This document shows, in pieces, positions 38,228-49,318 of a stretch of 64,000 bases of DNA (its first letter is position 1; each line of letters starts with the position of its first letter). The stretch covers positions 248,001 to 312,000 of the forward strand of contig JAIXMQ010000021.1 of NCBI GenBank assembly GCA_025716855.1, in the 5' to 3' direction. The translations under genes and the position numbers were made by a program. The stretch is from Pilaira anomala (Eukaryota > Mucoromycota > Mucoromycetes > Mucorales > Mucoraceae). Below the pieces are notes generated by a model. That model did no database searches, was not told the DNA's origin, and saw only the letters and a program-made list of their open reading frames with translations.

Positions 38228-38549
38228 TTTTCTTTTCTTTCTCTTCTCTCTCTCTTTTTTTTTAAAAAAATATGTATTTATTTCTCTTTAATGAAAAAAC
38301 ACTTATACCAAAGCTCACTTTATACTATTGTTTTTTTTTTTTTTTGCTGTTGTTGTTGTTGTTTTTTTTTAGGCCGATATATTGAAAACAAATAAAGATG
38401 GTTCAGGCACAAACATAAGTCTGATCTGAAAACGATTGGATCAAATCCAAGTCTTTATTTTAAAAAGTATTTCATCTTTGTCTTCACATAAAAGAGATGT
38501 TGTTACTACTTGCAGATCAAATACAAACTTGTTTATACTTGACATTTGT

Positions 38550-38586
<37 letters not shown>

Positions 38587-38798
38587 ACACTTATTAAAAG
38601 AAGGAGAAAAGGAGCTAATACCTTTATTATCCCAATTAGCCGATATATCGATGGTGCATAAGTTCAATGTAGGACAAAAGCCTCAAAAAAAAAGGACTGA
38701 TGTCAGTATTATTAAAGGGCCCAAAACGTCACGTAAAAATAAATAGACTCTTTTTTTTTTGTTCCTTCTCTCTCTCTCTCTCTCTCTCTTTTTTAAAG
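38228..38798. other. Intergenic region between the DYRK-type kinase and bestrophin genes
   Basis: TTG repeat (38346-38362), long CT repeats (38553-38583 and 38766-38789). No gene seen. Confidence 0.6.
38553..38583. repeat. (CT)n microsatellite
   Basis: About 15 CT units; another CT tract lies at 38766-38789 directly before the bestrophin start. Confidence 0.85.
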
Positions 38799-40560
38799 AT
38801 GTCAAGAGAAAAGTTCATGTTGAAACACGATCTTCGACCGTCTAATTTTAGTAGACGCTGGATAAGAAAATTAAAGCAATATCCTGACCACTTGCGGTAA
38901 GTCTCTCAAGTAAAAAAAAAAAAAAAGCGCGTAAAAAAAAAAAAAAAAAAAAAAAACTGACATATAAGAATTTTGTATCCTAAAGTTTAAGAGGCTCGGT
39001 AATAAAATAAAAAGAGATGATAATTTTTTATTAAAGCTAACATATAATATAGGTTTTACCTTCAATTCTCCCATTGGTGTTATTAACAGGAGTCTATGCA
39101 TATTTTATTGGCGTCATGTATATTACTTGGGGATGGACGCATGTAGCACTAAGTAATTCGATTGGTAAATATATATAACAAACAACTTTTTTATTTTATG
39201 CGCAGTATTTTTTTTTTTTTTTTTAACACACACATGAAACGTAGTACCTGTATTATCTGTCGTACTTGGTTTACTATTAGCATTTCGAGCCAATACATCT
39301 TACGCACGCTATTATGAAGGAAGACAATTATGGCAAGATTTAGCTAGTAACACCCGAAATTTAGCAAGATTAATTTGGTGTAGTATTCCAGAACGTACAC
39401 AAAATGATCATTTAGAAAAGATGCGATGTATGAAACTATTATTGGCTTTTGCTGTCGCTACAAAACATTATTTGCGTCGTGAATACGGTATTGATTATTA
39501 TGATCTGGATTATCTTTTACCTCCTCATTGGGTACCTGCTGCTGCTTCCGATGATAATAAAGCTTATATCGTAAAAGATTACTTTGGTTATAGTAGCAGC
39601 AGCAGTAGTAGTAGTAGTTCTGAAGGAGGAAATACAAAAGAGCAAGAGGCTGAAAAAAGTCATCATCTTTTGGATGCTAGTCAAGGTGGTGATGATATAC
39701 ATGATTTAGGAAATCAACAATGCCAAGATGGTGATGATATTCATGATTTAGGAAATCAACAATGCCCTACGTCCTCACATACACCTGTACCATCATCTTC
39801 AAATACTTCGACCCTGGATGGTGTCGTACAGAGTCCTACGGCATTATTAGATAATAGTTGTTCTACTACAATTGATAAAAAGGAGAAGAAGAATAAAAGA
39901 AGAAGAAGAAAGAGAAGTACGATCAAGTTTAAGACTGAAGAAGATTTACCGGATGAAGGAAATTCAGACATGTCTTTACCACTTGAAATCATCTTTCGAA
40001 TGAGTTTATATATGGCACAAGCAAAGACAAATGGAAAAGTAGACGGTATCTTTACTAATGTAATTATTACTCATTTAAATAACTTGAATGATTGTTTAGC
40101 TGGTATGGAACGTATTGTGAATACACCTATTCCTGCTGCCTACGTTGTACACTTGTAAGTGTATATAATATATATATATATATATAAAATACATACTAAC
40201 CATTTTCAATTTAGAAAACAATCTTTGACACTCTATATTTTGGCGATTCCGTTCACATTGGTATCACAGCTTGAATGGTGGATTGTGCCTACGATGATAT
40301 TGGCATCATTTATCTTATTCGGAATTGATGCGATTGGATCTCAGATTGGTATAACAAAAGAAATAACACAACAGAAATTAAAAAAAAAAAAAAAAAACTT
40401 TAAAACTCTAAAACTTAACACGTTTCTTTATATAGCAAATCCATTTGGATATAATACAAACGATTTACCTTTGAATACATTTTGTGATTCATTGCGTAAA
40501 GAAATTGAATTTATCGTATATCATTTGCCTTGTGAAACAGAGAACGCCATGGTGATTTAA
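38799..40560 (+). CDS. Bestrophin family anion channel (UPF0187 type), 463 aa, with a 13-nt microexon
   Basis: Exons 38799-38896, 38986-38998, 39053-39164, 39245-40154, 40215-40348 and 40436-40560 give 463 aa. The microexon TTTAAGAGGCTCG is needed: without it the frame shifts to a stop; with it the protein reads HLRLRGSVLPSILPLVL, the conserved RGS segment before the first membrane helix. Further family features: FRANTSYARYYEGRQLW, then NTPIPAAYVVHLKQSLTLY and PFGYNTNDLPLNTF near the end. Between residues ~170 and ~260 is a non-conserved Ser-rich and basic insert with a 14-codon tandem duplication (39688-39765). Bestrophins conduct chloride or other anions. An in-frame ATG at 38700 exists, but the CT tract between makes 38799 the better start. 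Confidence 0.85.
39688..39765 (+). repeat. 42-bp tandem duplication in the bestrophin coding region
   Basis: The unit GDDIHDLGNQQC (QD) occurs twice head to tail, with only one synonymous change over the first 36 nt (ata/att), so it is recent. Confidence 0.9.
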
Positions 40561-40953
40561 AAATATTGATGGTGCACAGACACTTCATCACGGGTATAAG
40601 TAATAAAAAAAAAAAAGTCTATATATTCTTTAACAAGCCGAGTTTACCGATATATTAATTGGTTCGGTTTTTGACCTTTATTTTCTCCTTCCGCTGTTCC
40701 CGAATAATTTTTTTTTTTTTTACCCATGTCCTTCTTATTTGTTTTTTTTTCTCGCCCTGGGAAGGGTGCCTATTCTCTTTTTCTTTCCTCTCCTTTTTTT
40801 TTTTTCACACTTGTGTCGCCACTCTAAAAGAAGAAAGACCCGATAAAAAGAATCTTTTTTTTTTTTTTTTTTATTTTATAAAGAATCTTTTATACTTTCT
40901 TTCTTTTTCTTTTTCTTTCACTCAGATCAAATCTTTTTTATTTATTTATTTAT
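40561..40953. other. Pyrimidine-rich leader region of the Zn2Cys6 gene
   Basis: Long T- and CT-rich tracts (40700-40930). No separate gene seen. Confidence 0.6.
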
Positions 40954-40991
40954 ATGTTTACAACTACTACTTCAAATACTACTACTACTAC

Positions 40992-41043
<52 letters not shown>

Positions 41044-42203
41044 ACTACTACTACTACTACTACTGCAAACACCACCAACACCAACACCAACACCAACAAC
41101 CGCAAATTATCCAATCCCAGTCCAAGCCGAAATCAACTTGTGGAACGATGCTCATCTATCCGAGGATGTGAACCATGTAAACGTCGAAAGCGTATCTGTA
41201 ACGGCCAAAAGCCTTGTACACACTGTACCGAGACATCACAAGAATGTGTTTATAGCGTCGTTTCAGATCACGCCCGTAGTGTATTTTCAACAAGTACAGC
41301 TCGTAGACTAAGTTCAGGATCAGCTTGTGAAACCTGTAGACGACGTAAGACCAAGTGTGATGGATGTAGTCCATGTAGCTTTTGTGCCAGTAGTGGAATT
41401 GAATGTATTAATAATTCTGAAAGACGTAAAAGGTCTGTCATGATTCCTACCGCTTTATCTATATCCACAAGCAGCAGTAACAGTGAAGAAGATCATGAAG
41501 CGATTGATCGCATTGAAGATAGATTAAGAAGGATAGAAAGATTGATGACAGCTTTTACCCCAACTCAAAATACTACACATCAATTCTCAAAAGAAATTAA
41601 GGATATCAAAAGAGTTACTGCAGGTTTCAGGAAACTATCTTCTCCTCATTTACAAAAACCCAATAGTTTACCTACTACTACTACTACTACTACGCCGACG
41701 ACCGTTAGACAACAGCGTCATTCCATTCAGGGGCCTTATATTCAAACCGAGAAAGCTAAATCTGCTTATCCTACACCGCCAAATAGTAATGAAATCACAA
41801 CACAACATTCTTCTTCATCTCCTTCACCACCTCTATCTCCTCGTACCCTTCGACAAAGTTCATCTACCATGGCAAATTCTATGCTCAATTTATCTTTATC
41901 ACCAAGTTCATCTACCTCTTCTTCTTCTACCTTATATCATCATACTATGCAACCTTCTACTTCTACTCCCACTTCTCCACTCGCTCATCACATGGAAAAT
42001 GAATGGAAACAATCCACTCCCATACCAAGTTTAATGGGTAAATAGATTATGTATACACTCTTTTTATATATATATATATATATCAATTAACATATTTATT
42101 TGTTATAGATCAATTATCTAAGTGTACTTTTGTTACAACTGCAATGGATTATTCTACAGTTCATTACCCTATTTATCCAATCAATAACAAAGAATCTCCA
42201 TGA
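40954..42203 (+). CDS. Transcription factor with two tandem Zn(II)2Cys6 clusters, 392 aa
   Basis: Two exons (40954-42037, 42109-42203) give 392 aa. Cluster 1 has Cys 72, 75, 82, 88, 91, 98 (CEPCKRRKRICNGQKPCTHC). Cluster 2 has Cys 125, 128, 135, 141, 144, 151 (CETCRRRKTKCDGCSPCSFC). Each has the basic KRRKR or RRRKTK stretch that contacts DNA. The N-terminus is poly-Thr/poly-Asn (16 consecutive AAT codons, 40993-41040). A short helical, possibly dimerising segment (DRIEDRLRRIERLMTAF) follows cluster 2; the rest is Ser/Thr/Pro-rich. No fungal-specific TF middle homology domain is visible. It is a nuclear DNA-binding regulator of unknown target. The stop is 85 bp from the RAD51 start. Confidence 0.85.
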
Positions 42204-42288
42204 ATTTTGACAACATGTACTATTTTAAATATATATAATAAATCTTTTTTTCTCTCTCTCTCTCTCTCTCTCTCTTTTAATTTATGAA

Positions 42289-43704
42289 ATGGTTTTAACA
42301 AGAAATAGAAGAGGTTCTTCACCTGAAATTGAAGTGATGGTTGAAAAAGAATTTGATGATGATCACCCTGTGCTAGCAGAGGAAGAAGAGGATGATAGTC
42401 ATTCTGCTTGTCTTGTCACTAGCTTAAAAGTAAATTAAAGCCAATGTTTTTTTTTAAAAAAAAAATAATAATAACATCATTGTCTTTAAAAGGATCATGG
42501 TATACATATTTCAGATATCACTAAACTTCAATCAGCCGGGTTCTATACAATTGATGCTATTGCCTATACTCCACGCAAGACATTGCTTGCCATTAAAGGA
42601 ATATCCGAAGCAAAAGTAGATAAAATCCTAAAAGAGGGTAAACTATGAAAGTTGTCAAAAAAAAAAAAAATCCAATTTACTTACTTACTTTTCTCAAAGT
42701 GGAATCTTTAATTGATACCGGGTTTACAACAGCCATGGAAATGCAGTCAAGAAGAAGCGAAATGATTTATATTACTACTGGCTCAAAGGATTTGGATCGT
42801 TTATTAGGTGGTGGAATAGAGACGGGTTCAATTACTGAATTATTTGGTGAGTTTCGAACAGGAAAGACTCAATTATGTTTAACTTTGGCCGTTGCTTGTC
42901 AAGTAATGTACACAAATTTTTTTTTTAAAAAAAAAAAATCATTGAAAATTAATTCAAATATTAGCTTCCTATCACAAACGGTGGTGCAGAAGGAAAGTGT
43001 CTTTATATCGATACCGAAGGTACTTTCCGACCTAATCGAATTATATCCATTGCAGCAAGGTATTATATACATATATATATATATATATTTACATTATAGT
43101 AAATAAGAGACTCATATTTTTACTTTTTATAAAGATTTGGTTTGGACACAGAGACATGTTTAAACAATATAGCATATGCTCGAGCCTACAACACAGACCA
43201 TCAAACAGCCTTATTAGTTCAAGCCAGTGCCATGATGTCTGAAACTCGATTCGGTTTATTAATCGTAGATAGTGTGATTGCATTGTATCGAACCGATTTC
43301 CCAGGTCGTGGTGAACTCTCTGCCCGTCAAATTCATTTAGCGAGATTCTTGAGAAGCTTGCAACGTATGGCTGATGAATTTGGTGTGGCCGTGGTCGTTA
43401 CCAATCAAATGCTATCTACTGTCGATAGTGGAAGTTCAATGTTTCAAGCGGATCCAAAGAAACCTGCTGGAGGAAACATTATGGCACATACATGTTGTAC
43501 AAGGTAATAAAATATTTACACTTTATATATATATAAAAAAAAAAAAAAAAACTCTCATAAATGATAATTTTAAAAAATAGGTTACAACTTCGTAAAGGAA
43601 GAGGAGAGAATAGAGTATGTAAGATTTATGATTCTCCTTGTTTACCAGAAAGTGAAGTGACTTTTTCAATCCAAGAAGAAGGTGTGAGTGATGCTCAAGA
43701 ATAA
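42289..43704 (+). CDS. RAD51: RAD51 recombinase, 358 aa
   Basis: Rad51 forms the nucleoprotein filament of homologous recombination. Seven exons (42289-42429, 42493-42637, 42700-42902, 42965-43059, 43135-43503, 43581-43704; six coding blocks in total) give 358 aa. The N-terminal helix-hairpin domain is present ([21 protein letters not shown]). Then follow the Walker [21 protein letters not shown], Walker [13 protein letters not shown], and the filament and L2 region ([13 protein letters not shown]). [16 protein letters not shown] and [15 protein letters not shown] favour RAD51 over DMC1. L2 is somewhat divergent ([15 protein letters not shown]). The first ATG at 42284 gives a 4-codon frame; 42289 is the supported start. 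The stop is 48 bp from the convergent VTI1 stop. Confidence 0.92.
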
Positions 43705-43752
43705 TTTTATTTATTTAAAAAAACCTACAGCACATAATAAAATAAAATAAAA

Positions 43753-44342
43753 TTAATTAAAGAGTTTACTCCAAATAACCAACACGATTAAAACAATCAA
43801 AATTAAAATAATTGCAGCAGTAATAAGTTTGTTGGTTGCCATACTGTGTGTGTGTGTTTTAAGTTAATGTTGGCTTTTTTTTTTCTTTTCTTTTGTAAAA
43901 CTGGTATAGAACTTACCGACGAGCCATGCCTTTTAAGGTCTTAGAAGCCTTATCAATATGAGAATCAGCTTCAGCGAGCTATATACATCATGTGAGTCTC
44001 TCTTTTATCTTGTAGGTATTTACTTTTAAAAAAAAAAATAAACTTACGGTATCTCTGGCACGGACCATGGTCTCTCTTTGTCCTTTCAATGTACTCAAGA
44101 TATTAATTCCAATTCCTTCAGTTTCTAAAGCCAATCGATGACTATCCTCTAAACGGCGACTAGATTGTCCAAGTCGTTCAGTACCACTTAATAAACGTTG
44201 ACGTTGATCCATAGTAGAGGCGTCATAATCAGATTGTCCATCTTCATTACTCATACCAAACCCACCAAGTAATTCATCTCGATCAGAGTTCTTGGGAACA
44301 ATAGCTGTATTTCGTCTCTATCATAAACTGTTTAGTTTCCCC

Positions 44343-44381
<39 letters not shown>

Positions 44382-44821
44382 TTATTGACTCAAGAGTGAC
44401 TTACCAAGTCTCGTTTAAGTTTTTCGGCTTCTGACTTGTAAAGTCTAAGCTTTGCTTGTAAACGTGTACGTGAAGGTGTAGGAATATTCAAAATTTCCAT
44501 TTCCATTTGTCCAAGCTATAGATATCATATTAATAATAATAACAAAAAAAAAGATATCACTTTAGAAGTTATTTACAATTTCATCTGCTTCGTCAATTTC
44601 TCTTTCAATGGCACGAATAGTAGCTTTTCTTTCCTCTAGTCTTTATGCGTGAGTAAAAAAATGTTTTTATTTTTTTTTTTAAAAAAAAAAAGTGAGAGAG
44701 AATTACCTCCTTTTTGGTTTGGTATTTGTTGTTCAATCTTTAACTTGATAGAGTCAGTGACTGACGTAAAGTCTTGTTCGTAACTAGAGAACAGTTCTGA
44801 ACCACCTGCTGAAGAAGACAT
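43753..44821 (-). CDS. VTI1: Vti1 SNARE (Qb), 235 aa
   Basis: Vti1 mediates fusion at Golgi, endosome and vacuole. Six exons (44821-44707, 44635-44577, 44515-44405, 44317-44048, 43978-43917, 43843-43753) give 235 aa. The N-terminal three-helix region starts with SSYEQDFTSVTDSIKLKIEQQ; LGQMEMEILNIPTPSRTRLQAKLR is conserved. The SNARE motif runs through LLSGTERLGQSSRRLEDSHRLALETEGIGINIL, and the protein ends in a single C-terminal membrane anchor (AAIIILIVLIVLVIW). The second exon uses acceptor GACTAG; the earlier AG (CATAAAG) would put a stop in frame. Intron 3 contains a long CT repeat and intron 1 a T-run/A-run tract. Confidence 0.9.
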
Positions 44822-45472
44822 ACAAAATAAGAGTTATATATTTAAAAAGAGAAAAAAAAAAGGTCTGTAATAGTAGTAAAAGTTTCCGGATTTATTTATC
44901 TATTCCAAAATGAGAACGGACTATGAATAAAGTGAAGATCAAGATAATGCAAAAAGGAACGACATACTTTAGTAATGAGTTCTCTTTGTTTGAGTCAATT
45001 ATTTAAAGGCTTTTGTATCTAGAGCTCTTTGTAATATAAATCTGAATTCTTCACATAACAAGAGTCCTTTTATTATGTGATAATCTTATACTATTCTAAG
45101 GAAAAAAAAAAAAAAAGGAGCTTACAAGCAATACTAGTAACAAATATGAATATACTAGAATCATAAGTAATTCTCCAAGTTGGATTAAGAGACTAATAAT
45201 GCTCAGAAACTATATGTACATACATTCGTAACTTAGAAACCGCTTTTTACTGGTAAACCTTATTGTATGGAACAGAAATTTTTGAAAAAAAAAAGCAAGT
45301 CACGTGACTTTCGTATGACGTTCAAATGCTTCTGTCCCAAAATTAGCGTCAAAAAAAAAAGTATATAATGGCCTCTTTTTTTCCCCCCTTCTTTCCTTCT
45401 CTTCTTTTTTTTTTCTCTTTAATCCAAGTACCACGAATGCAGCTGCTGTTTTCATGAATAGCCGATTCCTAA
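44822..45472. other. Upstream region of VTI1
   Basis: AT-rich with several A-runs and CT-rich DNA near 45370-45420. No gene seen. Confidence 0.6.
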
Positions 45473-46075
45473 TTCGCTAGACTTGCTTCTTAACTGACTC
45501 GCTAGTGCAAGAGGGGCACCGTAGTCGGAATAGTATATGCCAGTAGTAGAGATGTTCCATCCATCTGAGGTGGCGGATTTCGTTGTGTAATGACTTGCTT
45601 GGGTTTTTCTCTGAATTATAATACTCTTCTTTAACATAATAATGAAAACGAAAAAAAAAAAAAATAGATAATGTAATTTGCATAAATAAGATATTAATTC
45701 TCATGATACTTATTGATTCTTTTATGCAAATCTCTTTTAATTTAAATACATGAAATAATAGGATCCTCTTTTTTTTTTGTTCAGTTGTCATGTATGTATC
45801 AAAACTGATTGCATGAAATCCACAGTGGCTATCCCCCCATTTTCACTTACGCTATACATTGCTTTTATGGCATTAGTTGTATTGACCTCTAACCACTTAT
45901 ACGCATCGTTGCCAATTGGATTGGTATAAGTGAAGAATACTCGATTGGAATAAAGACATAAGTGATCATTTGAGGTTTAAACCGTAACTAATGAAACCAC
46001 TTCCTACTCAGTTCTCGTAGAGCCATTACTGGCCAACACCACATATACTTTATCAACTGTAGCTGTTCTATTTTC
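45473..46075 (-). pseudogene. Fragments of an unknown, probably decayed gene
   Basis: Three minus-strand pieces have protein-like composition. 46070-46010 reads NRTATVDKVYVVLASNGSTR, cut by TAG. 45957-45795 reads LYSNRVFFTYTNPIGNDAYK and then WLEVNTTNAIKAMYSVSENG. 45608-45476 reads SATSDGWNISTTGIYYSDYG and ends GIGYS-stop. The joins between them have weak or no splice sites and no start codon is found upstream before the next gene. Together they resemble one ~180-aa protein with several N-glycosylation sites (possibly a surface protein). Family not recognised. It may be a decayed gene or one with an unusual structure. Confidence 0.4.
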
Positions 46076-46232
46076 TTATTAGTAATACGCACACCATAAA
46101 AAAAAGGGGGTTCACTGCGAATAAATAAATAAAAGCTACAGATTTTAAATATATGTGTAAGAGATCATTGCGTTTTATTAAATTATATGAGAAAAAGAGA
46201 CAGAGAGAGAGAGATAGAGAGAGAGAAGAAAT

Positions 46233-48363
46233 CTATGGAGAAGAAGGAAGATACTATATATATATATATAAAAAAAAAAAGAGTTAGTAAAACATGATAA
46301 ATAAAAATAACAAATAATTACCTTGTATGGGTTCATGATACCGTTAGGATCAAGCATATTCTTCATGGTCTTCATCATTTTAATCATGACAGGAGACTTT
46401 GAATAACCCAAGAACTCATTCTTGGCAACACCTAAACCATGTTCAGCACTAATAGAACCTTGATGATTAGCAACCCATTCAAATAAATAAGGTTCAATTA
46501 AAGCAGAGACACGACTTTCAAGACGACTAGCAGCGATATTTAAATGCAAGTTACCGTCACCTACATGACCATAAGCAACGACATCTGTCACGGGAGAATC
46601 AGGTTGACCAAAGACACCACCATCACGTAAATGTTGACGCATATCTTCTACACACTCATATAATTTAGGAACAGGCATAGAGATATCGTATTTGTAGACA
46701 GCAGGTTCTTTACCAAGAGCCTCGGTAAAACCTTCACGCAAACTCCAAAGACCACGAATTTGTGTTTCGTCCTGTGCTACAACACCGTCTTCAGCTACAC
46801 CATCAATCATCATGTTCTCAAGGTAAGTAGTCAATTTTTCGTCATCGTGGTCCTTGTTGGATCCACTGGTTTCGATCAAGACGTAGAATGGATATTCTTT
46901 TTCCATTACATCTTTTGGTGTAGCGTGTTTTTTAAACATTTGAAGTGCATTGGTATCCCAAAATTCAAAAGCTGTAAAGTTTGTATGTGTTAGTATTCTG
47001 TTGATATATATATATATATATATATGTTGGTATGTATGAACTTTACCAGACAAAATTTCAGATAATTCAATTCTTGATTGTTTAAATGCCTTTTGTACAT
47101 CTTCAAATGAATTTAAACCCAAGAGAGCAACATTAACAGCCTTGGATCTATGAGGAGTCAAGATAGAGACACCTGTAATAACACCAATTGTACCTTCAGA
47201 TCCAATGAAAAGTTGTTTCAAGTCATAACCTTAAATACACACGGTTTTAGTTTTCCCACACTCTTTTTTTTTTTTTTAATTTTTTAGTCATTTACCCGTA
47301 TTATCTTTTCTCAAGGTTGACATATTATCCAAAATTGTACCGTCAGGTAAAACTACTTCTAAACCCAAGACTGTACCATGAAGAGATCCATAACGTAATA
47401 ATCTTAAACCACCTGCATTGGTAGCAATATTTCCACCAATATGACAACTAGATGGTTTAAAATCAATATCTCTCGCTCTCTCGCTCTCTCTCTCTATTTT
47501 CTCTCTTTTTAAATAAACCCTGATTCGTTTTACCTTCCCTTAGCGCCTAAATCTAATGGCATCATATAACCCTTTTCACCTAACCAGTTATCAAGTACTT
47601 CAAGTACACAACCAGCATCTGCTGTCAAGATACCTGAGATCATTCTAACATGTTAGTCACAAAAGAATTTAAAACACGCACATAAATTTTTTTTTGTTGT
47701 TGTCTTTGCTTTACCTGATACATTATCAAAACCACGAATTTTGTTCATACCTTGAAGACTTAAGACGACTTCATCAAAAACAGGTACTGAACCACCTACT
47801 AAACCAGTGTTACCACCTTGAGGAACCACGGCTAATCTTTATATTATATATATATATATATAAAAGGAAAAAAAGTGGATTAGATAAAAAATAAAGAAAG
47901 TGATACAAGAAAAATAAAAAACACATTTACTTTTGTTGATTACAATACTTCATAATCTCAGATACTTGTTGAGTAGTTTTAGGCTTTAAAACCAATTGAG
48001 ATTTTCCACGAAATTTGTGCATCCAATCGGTATTAAATGGAAATAAATCGTCTTGATTATCATAAATTAAGCCATTTGCACCAAGAATCGTTTTAAAATG
48101 ATCTACGTCTTGTTCTGTAAGCTATTTTTATAAAATGAAATCAGTATATCAATCGAATTTTTTCCATTTTTTAACTTTACTTGTTTAAAGTTGGGGTTAC
48201 GGACATAACCCGGGAACTTATCAACCGTATAAGAAACTTGCTTATTATCAGTTGCATAGTGACGAAGACGAGGTACACATAAACTAGGTAAAGTAGTCTT
48301 GGCAAGTGCAGGCTTTAATAAGGCAAGTCGAGTAGACGCCACTCTCAAACGTGAAGCAAACAT
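46233..48363 (-). CDS. D2HGDH: Mitochondrial D-2-hydroxyglutarate dehydrogenase (FAD-linked; Dld2/D2HGDH type), 533 aa
   Basis: Oxidises D-2-hydroxyglutarate to 2-oxoglutarate with FAD. Eight exons (48363-48181, 48121-47931, 47836-47715, 47633-47534, 47447-47296, 47229-47047, 46971-46322, 46253-46233) give 533 aa. The N-terminus ([20 protein letters not shown]) is a mitochondrial presequence. FAD-binding signatures are [20 protein letters not shown] and [19 protein letters not shown]; the C-terminal catalytic part has [14 protein letters not shown] and [25 protein letters not shown] separates it from D-lactate dehydrogenases in general. The last exon adds only YLPSSP after MNPYK. A (CT)n tract lies in the intron at 47448-47533. 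Confidence 0.9.
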
Positions 48364-49318
48364 ATTATGTAGAATCTAGATGGAGAGAGAAGAAGTAGAA
48401 GAAGAAGAAGAAGAAGAAGAAGCAGAAGAACGAAAAAAAAAAAAAAAAAAAAAGTAAATAAATAAAAAATAAAAAAGCGGAGGTGATATACAAAAAAAAA
48501 AAAAAAAAATTCAGGGTGACTCAACTGCCATCATCACTTTTACAAAGATTTGCTGCTTTACTCCGCATAAAAACAGTGTGTTTTAATCTATAAATTTCAA
48601 AATATTCAATTTTTTTTTAATATAGTTATTATGAATTAAAAAGAAAAGAGGCCTAAAAGTAAACTAAGTATTAAGGAGGGGAAGGGCTACAATAATCGAA
48701 TGGGGCCGAGTAAATGCATACCCGTTTTTTTTTTTTTGTCATCTTCAATAACACATCATAGTTAACACCAGAGCAGCGCCGTCCCTTTCTAATTACTTTA
48801 ATATATTGTAGAATTTGACTTTTTTTTGTCTAATTGAAGTATATTCTTATATTTTTTTTATTTTGATGGATAATATGTCGTCCTGTAGTTAAATGGAAGA
48901 TTGTATGTATACCTAATCGGATTGAACAAATTTCAAGCGTTATTACATAAATCTCTTGTATGTATAACGTGTACTACCAAACAAGAAGCAGAAAGGGAGA
49001 TTCATATTTTATTTTGAAAGAGAAAGAAAGAAGAAGAAGAAGAAAAAAAAAAAGCTTAAATAACTAATGAAAGCGATTAAGTAAACCTGTTTGTGATGTA
49101 TATCCTGCAAATTTAACCTTATTGAATATAAAGTTTAGTGTTTGTACTCCTAACTATTTGACTTTTTATTTTATTTTTTATTTATTTCGTGAAAACGATA
49201 TTGTGTAGAAAAGATCTTGTTTGATGATCCCGATAAAACATAGAGTTTAATAATTGAAAGGCAGCATCTGATTGATAAGTTTATATGTACATTGTTTTTT
49301 TTTATTGATTTGTTATAA
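48364..49318. other. Intergenic region between D2HGDH and the sirtuin gene
   Basis: Starts with an AAG/AGA-rich tract (48400-48430), then A-runs; AT-rich without a supported gene. Confidence 0.6.

Noticed and set aside
39756..39992. Minus-strand frame with a hydrophobic run inside the bestrophin gene
   Set aside because: The Leu/Phe run is just the reverse of the AAG/AGA-rich basic stretch.
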